Positions 1 through 5,961 of a stretch of 11,473 nt of DNA are shown in pieces (position 1 is the stretch's first letter; each line of letters starts with the position of its first letter). Below the pieces are notes generated by a model. That model had not been told where the DNA came from, ran no database searches, and saw only the letters and a program-made list of their open reading frames with translations. The DNA is from Burkholderiaceae bacterium (GTDB lineage Bacteria; Pseudomonadota; Gammaproteobacteria; Burkholderiales; Burkholderiaceae_C). The translations under genes were made by a program, and so were the position numbers. The DNA lies in contig JAIRRE010000077.1 in the NCBI GenBank assembly GCA_031256125.1, positions 1-11,473 of the forward strand. Direction: 5' to 3'.

Positions 1-2
1 TC

Positions 3-1166
3 TTGTCCCGGCGGCTGGCCCTGACCGCGCTGACCGTGTCCGCGCTGGCTTTTGGCACCGCCGCCCGCGCGCAGGAAGTCGTCAACATCGGCTTTACCGG
101 CCCCTTGAGCGGCGGCGCGGCACTCTACGGCAAAAATGTGGTTGACGGCATGCAAATGGCCATCAACGAAATCAATGCCAAGGGGCTACAAGTAGCGGGC
201 AAACCCGTCAAGCTCAATCTGGTGGCGCTCGACGACAAATACTCACCCGCCGATTCGGCAATCAATGCACGGCGACTGGTGCAGCAATCGCAGGTGGCCG
301 CGATCTTCGTGCCGCATTCGGGCGGCGTTTATGCGCTGCAAGCCTTCAACCAGCAAGGCCCCAGCCCGTTCATCATCATGGCATATTCCAGCACGCCCAA
401 AATTACCGAAACGGGCAACAAGCTGACAGTGCGCATTCCGCCCGTCATCACGGGCTATATGGCCCCCTTCTCGCACTACGAGCAACGGCACTTTGGCAAA
501 AAGGTCGGCCTGCTGCCCGGCAACCACGAGTACGCCAAAACCTGGACCGATCTATTCAAGCCCGAATGGATCAAGCTCGGCGGCCAGATCGTGGCTGAAA
601 ACCCGATGTCCTATACCCAATCGGCCGATTTCTACAGCGGCGTGAGCCGGGTGCTGGCGGCCAAGCCGGATGTGCTGTTCGTCGGCGGCCCGTCGGAGCC
701 GACCGGTCTGGTGATTAAACAAGCGCGTGAACTGGGCTTCAAAGGCGGATTCTTAATCATGGATCAGGCCAAGCTCGACGAAATCGCCAAGTTCGCCGGC
801 GGTCTGCCGGCGCTGGAAGGCTCGGTGGGCGTGCTGCCGATCACGGTGGACACCAGCGCCGGTTCCACGGCCTTTGCCGCCGACTACGCCAAGGACTATG
901 GCGCGAACCGGACGCCGACCACCGAATCGTCCTACAACTATGCTTTCGTCTATGTACTGGCCGACGCCATGAAACGCGCCGGCACTACCAGCGACCCCAA
1001 GGCCATCTACGCCCAAATAGACGCGGCCATCAAAGCCCTGCCCCCGCAAATCAATGCTGGCAACTTCAAAGGATTGGACGCCACCGGCGGCACCCTGTCC
1101 GAACCGTATGCGGCGGTAGTTGAGGATGGCAAGATCAAGCCGGTCAATCTCAGCGATCTGAAATAG
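3..1166 (+). CDS. Liv-type (branched-chain family) ABC transporter periplasmic substrate-binding protein, orphan; start uncertain
   Basis: A periplasmic binding protein of the type I fold (Peripla_BP_6, LivK-like) that would capture a small solute and deliver it to an ABC importer. The frame is open from a TTG at 3 to TAG at 1164-1166 (387 codons). An export signal is visible: Arg-Arg at residues 3-4, a hydrophobic run at about 5-20, and a likely signal-peptidase cut after Ala-Arg-Ala at 21-23. The mature protein begins with the family's typical opening, VNIGFTGPLSGGAALYG (27-43), followed by DGMQMAINEINAKG (48-61). Length fits the family (about 370-400). Because the frame is open at the window edge, an ATG a few codons upstream is likely, and the gene may be slightly truncated here. 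No permease or ATPase follows, so any partner transporter lies upstream or is unlinked. The ligand cannot be read from the sequence. Confidence 0.88.
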   Translation: MSRRLALTALTVSALAFGTAARAQEVVNIGFTGPLSGGAALYGKNVVDGMQMAINEINAKGLQVAGKPVKLNLVALDDKYSPADSAINARRLVQQSQVAAIFVPHSGGVYALQAFNQQGPSPFIIMAYSSTPKITETGNKLTVRIPPVITGYMAPFSHYEQRHFGKKVGLLPGNHEYAKTWTDLFKPEWIKLGGQIVAENPMSYTQSADFYSGVSRVLAAKPDVLFVGGPSEPTGLVIKQARELGFKGGFLIMDQAKLDEIAKFAGGLPALEGSVGVLPITVDTSAGSTAFAADYAKDYGANRTPTTESSYNYAFVYVLADAMKRAGTTSDPKAIYAQIDAAIKALPPQINAGNFKGLDATGGTLSEPYAAVVEDGKIKPVNLSDLK

Positions 1167-1321
1167 TCCGTCCTGAACAACCCGCAACCCTTTGCTACAG
1201 ATAACTGCTCGAATAAAACTTGTACCGATCGACGGTTCCCGGCTCGCCGATTTCACGGTGGCCCGCACTGCTCACGAGGCAAACCGATGGACAAATCCGC
1301 CAGCAGACCGATGCCCCGTAT
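1167..1321. other. Convergent intergenic gap without recognised signal
   Basis: This stretch of 155 bp separates the stop codons of the binding protein (plus) and the amidase (minus). I see only a weak inverted repeat, ACCG/CGGT with a 5-nt loop at 1224-1236, and no following T-run, so I do not call a terminator. No conserved coding sequence was recognised in it. Confidence 0.5.
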
Positions 1322-2830
1322 TCAGCCGCGCAGCGATTCGGAGCCCGCCGCCGCGCGCAGGACAGTTTGCTCGTCGAAGTGTTTGCCGATCAGCATCAGC
1401 CCGACCGGCTTGCCATCGGTCTGGCCGCAAGGCACCGAGATCGCCGGGTGGCCGGTAACGTCAAAAGGACTGGTATTGGCGAGCATGGTCCAAGAATGCC
1501 CGATGACTTCGGCCACACTGGCGCCCTCAGCCGGGATCGGCTGCGTCGGGAAAGGCGTTGTCGGCATCAGCAGCAGATCGCGGCCCGCTAGCGCCGCGTC
1601 ATATTCGCGGCGCAGACGCCGCCGCAAGTTCTGTGCCTTGGCGTAGAAACGGCCCTGGTACTGCTGGTGCAGATAGCGCCCGAGCAACATGCCGATCTTG
1701 ACCGTGTCCGGCAGCTCGTTGGCGCGGGCGCGGAGATTGCCCAGCGCGGTCATCAGCGACAGCGGATAGCTGCCATCGTTCAGATGCCCGACCCCGCAGC
1801 CGCGCATTAGCGTCTGGTACGTACCTTCGTTGGCCAGCGCGCCCCAGATCGGGGCGCCGTAACGATGCCAGGGAATGGAGATTTCCTCGATCGTCGCGCC
1901 TGCGCGTCGCAACAGCGCCGCTGCGGCACGCACGGCCGCGTCGGTACCCGGATGCGACTCGGGCAGATCAAAAGATTCGCGGACCACGCCGATACGCAGC
2001 CCCGCAACGCCGCCGCCCAACCCTGCGGAATACGCGCCGGCCTGCGCGGGCGCGCCGCGCTGGCGGCCATCGAGACCATCATCGCCGGCGATGACTTCGA
2101 GCAACAGCGCCACGTCGGCAACGTTGCGCGCCATCGGGCCGACATGGTCGATGGTGTAATCCAGCCCCATGACGCCGGTGTAAGGCACCAGACCCCAGGT
2201 CGGCTTGAGGCCGACGATGCCCGAGAACGAGGCCGGAATGCGGATCGACCCGGCCTGATCGGCGCCGATGGCCATATCGACTTCGCCAGCCACCAGCAGC
2301 GCCGCGCTGCCGGTGGTGGAACCGCCCGGCGTGTGGCCTGGATTGCGGGGACTGATAACCGGTCCCGTGGCACTGGTGGCGCTGCCCCCGGAAAAGGAAA
2401 AATACTCACAGACCGATTTCCCCACGATATGCCCGCCGGCATCCAGAATGCGGGTGACGATGGTGGCATCACCGTCAGGCACATAGCCTTCGAGCACTGA
2501 AGCGCCGTTCATCATCTGCACGCCGGCTATCGAGACATTGTCCTTGATCGCTAGCCGCCGCCCTGCCAATTTGCCGGTGGCGGCACCCCGGATGTCTGTA
2601 CGCACGTACCATGCGCCCCACGGGTTGTCGGCCGGGTCGGGACGAGTGCCGGGCGTGCGCGGATAACGCACCGGCAGCGTTTCGAGCGGAAGTCGGTCTA
2701 CCGTGTGGAAATCAGCCGCCAGCGGTTCAAGCACACGCAGGACATCGTGCGCGTATTTTTCGTCTACGTCTATGCCTAAATCAGCGCCCAGCGCACGCAA
2801 GCGATCCTTGTTCGGAAGAATAAACGCCAT
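1322..2830 (-). CDS. Amidase-signature family amidase (resembles Rhodococcus-type aromatic/aliphatic amidases)
   Basis: A cytoplasmic hydrolase predicted to convert a carboxamide to the carboxylate and ammonia. The 502-residue protein carries the whole amidase signature with a Ser-cisSer-Lys triad: Lys96 in AIKDN, Ser171 in PGGSTTGSAA, and Ser195 in DQAGSIRIPA. These are the residue numbers I recall for the structurally studied Rhodococcus N-771 amidase, which supports both the family call and the chosen start. The stretch VDMAIGADQAGSIRIPASF and the following GLKPTWGLVPYTG are characteristic of that branch, known for nitrile-pathway amides. The ATG at 2830 was chosen over upstream in-frame codons (frame open to 2899) because the protein then begins like its family and a weak GAG Shine-Dalgarno lies 8 nt upstream (2839-2841). 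It lies on the same strand as the aldehyde dehydrogenase, 150 bp downstream, with its own possible promoter. The substrate is unknown; aromatic amides are one possibility given the neighbours. Confidence 0.9.
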   Translation of the reverse strand: MAFILPNKDRLRALGADLGIDVDEKYAHDVLRVLEPLAADFHTVDRLPLETLPVRYPRTPGTRPDPADNPWGAWYVRTDIRGAATGKLAGRRLAIKDNVSIAGVQMMNGASVLEGYVPDGDATIVTRILDAGGHIVGKSVCEYFSFSGGSATSATGPVISPRNPGHTPGGSTTGSAALLVAGEVDMAIGADQAGSIRIPASFSGIVGLKPTWGLVPYTGVMGLDYTIDHVGPMARNVADVALLLEVIAGDDGLDGRQRGAPAQAGAYSAGLGGGVAGLRIGVVRESFDLPESHPGTDAAVRAAAALLRRAGATIEEISIPWHRYGAPIWGALANEGTYQTLMRGCGVGHLNDGSYPLSLMTALGNLRARANELPDTVKIGMLLGRYLHQQYQGRFYAKAQNLRRRLRREYDAALAGRDLLLMPTTPFPTQPIPAEGASVAEVIGHSWTMLANTSPFDVTGHPAISVPCGQTDGKPVGLMLIGKHFDEQTVLRAAAGSESLRG

Positions 2831-2849
2831 TTTGTTTTCTCGACGCGGA

Positions 2850-2903
2850 AATTTAGTTGATGATTTTATCAATATCAAACCGATGGTAAAGATATACATT
2901 ATA
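2850..2903 (-). promoter_or_regulatory. Candidate promoter(s) for the amidase gene with overlapping inverted repeat
   Basis: Two alternatives are visible on the minus strand. One is a TTGATA -35 (2873-2878) and TAAATT -10 (2850-2855) with a 17-bp spacer. The other is a perfect TATAAT (2898-2903) without a good -35. An inverted repeat TTGAT-N6-ATCAA (2857-2872) fills the spacer of the first candidate and could be an operator. This is motif matching only; the region is AT-rich, which raises the chance of random matches. Confidence 0.35.
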
Positions 2904-2947
2904 TCCAGCCAACGGTGTTGTACTTCGGACTAGAGAGCAACCCTGTT

Positions 2948-2961
2948 GATATATTTATATC
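2948..2961. repeat. AT-rich perfect inverted repeat between ALDH and amidase genes
   Basis: GATATA and TATATC arms of 6 bp flank a 2-bp centre. The repeat lies 20-33 bp past the aldehyde dehydrogenase stop and about 120 bp upstream of the amidase start. It has no T-run after it on the minus strand, so a protein-binding site is more plausible than a terminator. AT-rich palindromes also arise by chance. Confidence 0.3.
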
Positions 2962-2980
2962 CATATTTCGGGCAATCACC

Positions 2981-4432
2981 TTATATAGGATAATGCCGAG
3001 GCCCGGTCTGAACCGTAATCCAGCGCAAATCCGTAAATTCGGCAACCGCTGCCTTGCTGCCAAACCGGCCATAACCACTCGCTTTTACGCCGCCAAATGG
3101 CATTTGTGCTTCGTCATGCACCGTTGGGCCGTTGATATGGCAAAGGCCGGATTCGATGCGTCTGGCCACATTCATAGCCCGCCCAATATCCCGGCTGAAT
3201 ACCGCCGATGACAACCCGTATGGGCTGTCGTTGGCAACGCGCAACGCCTCTTCGTCGCCACTGACGCGCTGCACGGTCACAACTGGCCCGAAGGATTCAT
3301 CCGCATACAGTTTCATGGCAGGCGTCACGCCGTCCACGATGGTCGGTTGCATGACGGCTCCGTCGATTTCGCAGCCCAACGGCAACGCCGCACCGTGTTG
3401 GCGCGCGTCCTCGACCAGCGCCCCGATGCGGCGCGCCGCCGATTGGCTCTCCAGCGCGCCCAGTATCGAGCCGGGCGCTGAGGGGTCGCCTGCTTTGAGC
3501 GTGCGCGCTTTGGCAATCAACTTGTCAACAAAAGCGCTGGCCACCTTGTGATCAACGATGACGCGCTCGGTGGACATACAGATTTGCCCCTGATTGAAGA
3601 ACGCACCGAAAGCAACGGCTTGAACCGCCGCATCCAGATCAGCGTCATCAAGCACCAGCACCGGCGCTTTGCCGCCCAGTTCCAGCAACGCAGGTTTCAA
3701 GTATCGCGCCGAGTGCTCCGCGACGATGCGGCCCACGCGCGTGGAACCGGTGAAATTGACTCGCCTGACCGCCGGGTTGGCAATTAGCCGCTCCACGATG
3801 GCGGGCGCATCCTCGGGCGCGTGGGTGATGACGTTGACGACGCCATCGCCCAACCCAGCCTCCTGCAACACCGTGCCAACCAGCCGATGAACGCCGGTGC
3901 ACGCTTCCGATGCTTTGAGCACCACGGTATTGCCACAGGCCAGCGGCATCGCCAGCGCGCGCGTAGCCAGAATCACCGGCGCATTCCACGGCGCCATGCC
4001 AAGCACTACACCGCACGGCTGACGCACCGCCAACGCCAGGTTGCCCGGCACATCCGAGGGGATAACTGCTCCGTCGATTTGCGTCGTCATGGCCGCCGCT
4101 TCGCGCAGCATGTTGGCTGCCAGCATGACATTGAAACCATACCAATTGGCCATTGCTCCCGTTTCCGCCATGCCCAGGGCGATAAAGTCCGGCGTGCGCG
4201 CATCCATCAAGTCGGCAGCAGCCAGTAACCGCTTTCTGCGATCGGTTGGCCCGATTGCGGCCCAACCGGGAAACGCGCACCGGGCCGCCGCCACGGCGGC
4301 ATCGGCATCGGCCAAGGTAGCCGCACTCGCGCGTGTGACAACCTTGCCAGTGACCGGGCTGATTCGATCGAACGTTTTGCCGTCCGAAGCTCCGCATGTG
4401 GCTCCGTTAATCAACAGTTTTACTTCATGCAT
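2981..4432 (-). CDS. vdh: NAD(P)-dependent aldehyde dehydrogenase, vanillin/salicylaldehyde dehydrogenase type
   Basis: Predicted to oxidise an aromatic aldehyde (vanillin, 4-hydroxybenzaldehyde, salicylaldehyde or similar) to the carboxylic acid in the cytoplasm. The 483-residue protein is complete. It shows the Asn of the oxyanion site (APWN, Asn150), the cofactor-binding stretch FTGSTRVGR (227-235), the general base Glu251 in LELGGK, and the nucleophile Cys285 in NQGQICMS. The whole chain resembles NahF/Vdh-type dehydrogenases, which have nearly the same length and active-site numbering. The ATG at 4432 is preceded by GGAG (4441-4444) with 8 nt spacing. It lies 46 bp downstream of the remnant of a vanillin-forming hydratase/lyase on the same strand, which favours vanillin as substrate. 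That pair is a known ferulate-catabolism arrangement. The symbol is tentative: homology alone cannot separate vanillin from salicylaldehyde dehydrogenase. Confidence 0.9.
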   Translation of the reverse strand: MHEVKLLINGATCGASDGKTFDRISPVTGKVVTRASAATLADADAAVAAARCAFPGWAAIGPTDRRKRLLAAADLMDARTPDFIALGMAETGAMANWYGFNVMLAANMLREAAAMTTQIDGAVIPSDVPGNLALAVRQPCGVVLGMAPWNAPVILATRALAMPLACGNTVVLKASEACTGVHRLVGTVLQEAGLGDGVVNVITHAPEDAPAIVERLIANPAVRRVNFTGSTRVGRIVAEHSARYLKPALLELGGKAPVLVLDDADLDAAVQAVAFGAFFNQGQICMSTERVIVDHKVASAFVDKLIAKARTLKAGDPSAPGSILGALESQSAARRIGALVEDARQHGAALPLGCEIDGAVMQPTIVDGVTPAMKLYADESFGPVVTVQRVSGDEEALRVANDSPYGLSSAVFSRDIGRAMNVARRIESGLCHINGPTVHDEAQMPFGGVKASGYGRFGSKAAVAEFTDLRWITVQTGPRHYPI

Positions 4433-4478
4433 GTCGTTATCTCCGCGACTGGGTTCGGCAATGAGGAAACGCGCTGCT

Positions 4479-4747
4479 TCAGCGCTTGTAAGCCTGCAAA
4501 GCCGGGCTTGATGCTTTTTTCGTCGAGAAACTGCTTGAGTCCCTTTTCACGGCCATGATTCGCCCGCGCCCGTCAACCCCAACACCTGCGCCAGCGGGTC
4601 GAGTTCGATCGCCTCCAGCACCTCAATCATTTCAGTGTTGAGCGTCGGACTCATTGCATTGCGTTTTCCCGGCCGGTTAAGCGTCACCCACGCAATGCCG
4701 CCTTCCACCGCAACCTCGACTGTTTTCCAGCGATTTTTGTACTTCAT
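4479..4747 (-). pseudogene. Hydroxycinnamoyl-CoA hydratase/lyase (feruloyl-CoA to vanillin) remnant with internal deletion and frameshift
   Basis: The intact enzyme (crotonase fold, about 276 residues) hydrates feruloyl-, coumaroyl- or caffeoyl-CoA and cleaves it to acetyl-CoA plus vanillin or its analogue. Here only the two ends remain. From ATG 4747 the frame reads the family N-terminus for about 65 residues (GIAWVTLNRPGKRNAMSPTL to LTGAGESW), then meets TGA at 4547-4549. In another frame, immediately past the junction near 4551-4556, the family C-terminus appears (GREKGLKQFLDEKSIKPG). A further extra base near 4498-4500 (AAA on the plus strand) separates it from the final LQAYKR and the native-looking TGA at 4479-4481. 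About 185 codons are missing, including the segment that carries the catalytic Glu and oxyanion-loop residues in this family, so no activity is expected. The ribosome site GGAG (4756-4759) with 8 nt spacing is intact, so the start region still looks functional. Confidence 0.88.
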
Positions 4748-5061
4748 AGACCAATCTCCATACAAATACCGTTCATCCTGTGGCATTGAAGCCCTACTCC
4801 ACGCCCATCAATATCGGATGAGTTCAACTGACATTCTTGCCAATGCGCATGACAGCGCAAGCCTCTTTGGGTACTACTAGCTATGCTGTTTGGCTATGCT
4901 TTGCACCCTTTCCATATTGAATCGCGCGCATTCGTCATAAAAAAATGATATAGCTGATAGCAACCCAATTACCTATCGGCTTGATGCCACACCTGCTAGC
5001 ATGATCTACTTCAAGTCAAGCCGTATCCAACACTTATATTTGAAGTCAAGGGCGCAAGCGG
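4748..5061. promoter_or_regulatory. Divergent intergenic region between the lyase remnant and the SDR gene
   Basis: About 310 bp without a recognisable gene separates two divergently oriented units, so it should hold both promoters and possibly a shared operator. Visible elements are an 8-bp direct repeat GCTATGCT (4880-4887 and 4893-4900), a near-palindrome GAATCGCGCGCATTC (4919-4933), a short hairpin TGCGC-N6-GCGCA (4844-4859), and the AAGTCAAG pair listed separately. TATATT at 5035-5040 could be a -10 for the SDR gene, but no consensus -35 stands before it. I found no convincing promoter for the minus-strand unit. The remnant of the upstream ORF frame (to 4786) adds no conserved protein sequence. 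Confidence 0.4.
5009..5050 (+). repeat. Direct repeat pair upstream of the SDR gene (possible regulator site)
   Basis: CTTCAAGTCAAG at 5009-5020 and TTTGAAGTCAAG at 5039-5050 share AAGTCAAG, with the copies 30 bp apart, close to three helical turns. The second copy ends 11 bp before the SDR start codon. Phased direct repeats at this position suit a transcription factor site, but no regulator gene is in the window and the motif is not one I recognise. Confidence 0.35.
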
Positions 5062-5844
5062 ATGTCATCTCCCCTCAAAGGCAAGACCGTCGTCGTAACC
5101 GGAGCCGCTTCCGGGATTGGGGCCGCGACGGCGGCCTATGTGGCATCCCAAGGCGCAAACGTCATTTCCATTGACATCAAACCTATCGCCACACCCACGG
5201 AGCAATCGTTCCAGGCGGACATCGGAGACAAACACTCGATTGATCGCCTGATTCAAGAATTACCGGCGAATATTCATGGCTTGGCGAATATTGCCGGGTT
5301 GCCGCCTACGCGCGCCGCTGTTGACGTCATCAAGGTCAATTTGATTGGCCTGAAATACTTGACGGAACAACTTGTTCCCAAACTGGCTGATGGCGCTTCC
5401 ATTGTCAATCTGGCCTCGTTGGCCGGTCTGGATTGGGCCAATAATCGGGAGTCGATCATGGCGAGCGCCACGCTCGATTTCGACCACACTGAGGCATTTT
5501 GCCAAACACATGCCATTGCAGGCGCGCGCAGCTATTTTTTCTCGAAAGAAGCGCTAATCGTCTGGACCATGCAGAACCGCTGGACTTGGCGCTCGCGTGG
5601 CATCCGCATGAATGCCATAAGTCCAGGTCCAGTCGATACCCCTATTTTAAAAGATTTTCTGGAAACACTCGGTACCCGGGCCGAAGAAGATAGACGCGTC
5701 ATGGACCGCCCCGGCACACCTGCGGACGTGGCGCTCCTGATCGCATTTCTGCTTGCCGACGAGTCAGGGTGGATTCGTGGCGCCAATATTCCTTGCGATG
5801 GCGGAATGTTTTCCCATGTACTCTGCCAAAAACATGGTTTTTAA
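5062..5844 (+). CDS. Short-chain dehydrogenase/reductase, coniferyl-alcohol dehydrogenase-like
   Basis: An NAD(P)-dependent oxidoreductase of 260 residues, probably cytoplasmic. Seen directly: the nucleotide-binding TGAASGIG (13-20), an acidic residue at the end of the second strand (Asp38 in SIDI, typical of NAD preference), NIAG (76-79), Ser119, and YFFSK (Tyr158, Lys162), followed by SPGPVDTPIL (187-196). About 39 residues separate the catalytic Ser and Tyr, against roughly 13 in most classical SDRs. This long insertion is known from Comamonas 3-alpha-hydroxysteroid dehydrogenase and from coniferyl-alcohol dehydrogenase (CalA). Phrases such as GLANIAGLP, LKYLTE and KEALIVW resemble CalA more, so oxidation of coniferyl alcohol or a related aromatic alcohol is the best guess. 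A steroid or other alcohol is an alternative. AAGGG (5048-5052) lies 9 nt before the ATG. The gene precedes the importer operon by 117 bp. Confidence 0.85.
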   Translation: MSSPLKGKTVVVTGAASGIGAATAAYVASQGANVISIDIKPIATPTEQSFQADIGDKHSIDRLIQELPANIHGLANIAGLPPTRAAVDVIKVNLIGLKYLTEQLVPKLADGASIVNLASLAGLDWANNRESIMASATLDFDHTEAFCQTHAIAGARSYFFSKEALIVWTMQNRWTWRSRGIRMNAISPGPVDTPILKDFLETLGTRAEEDRRVMDRPGTPADVALLIAFLLADESGWIRGANIPCDGGMFSHVLCQKHGF

Positions 5845-5854
5845 CACTTTCAAA

Positions 5855-5883
5855 TCGACAAGGCATATTGAAAAACTCATAAT
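5855..5883 (+). promoter_or_regulatory. Sigma-70-like promoter for the ABC importer operon
   Basis: TCGACA (5855-5860) and CATAAT (5878-5883) each match the consensus at five of six positions and are separated by exactly 17 bp. Transcription would begin near 5890, giving a leader of about 70 nt before the binding-protein start at 5962. It begins 11 bp after the SDR stop, so the importer may be transcribed independently of the SDR gene as well as by read-through. This is sequence-pattern evidence only. Confidence 0.5.
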
Positions 5884-5950
5884 ATCAGTCGAACATTTCA
5901 CAAATCCGCTGCGGCGGTATTCATAGTGGGCGGGCATGTCCACGGAAAAC

Positions 5951-5955
5951 AGGAG
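5951..5955 (+). promoter_or_regulatory. Ribosome binding site fixing the start of the importer binding protein
   Basis: AGGAG stands 6 nt before the ATG at 5962. It decides for this start over the in-frame upstream codon at 5926, which would put a non-signal-like MGGHVHGKQE segment ahead of the export signal. Confidence 0.7.
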
Positions 5956-5961
5956 ACCAGC

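Noticed and set aside
2245..2260. Ala193 instead of Gly in the amidase DQAGS oxyanion loop
   Set aside because: Ala at this position is common in active amidase-signature enzymes (the TAGS variant), so it is not evidence of inactivation.
1865..2500. Long plus-strand open frame (211 codons) opposite the amidase
   Set aside because: It is an antisense shadow: the amidase on the minus strand has a complete catalytic triad, while this frame is Arg/Gly/His-rich without any recognisable domain.
3648..4397. Long minus-strand open frame (249 codons) inside the aldehyde dehydrogenase
   Set aside because: It overlaps a conserved dehydrogenase in another frame and shows only composition-driven Gly/Arg/Cys-rich sequence.
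5926..5961. Upstream ATG (5926) as start of the importer binding protein
   Set aside because: It has no ribosome site, and the added 12 residues do not look like part of a signal peptide; the ATG at 5962 has AGGAG 6 nt upstream.
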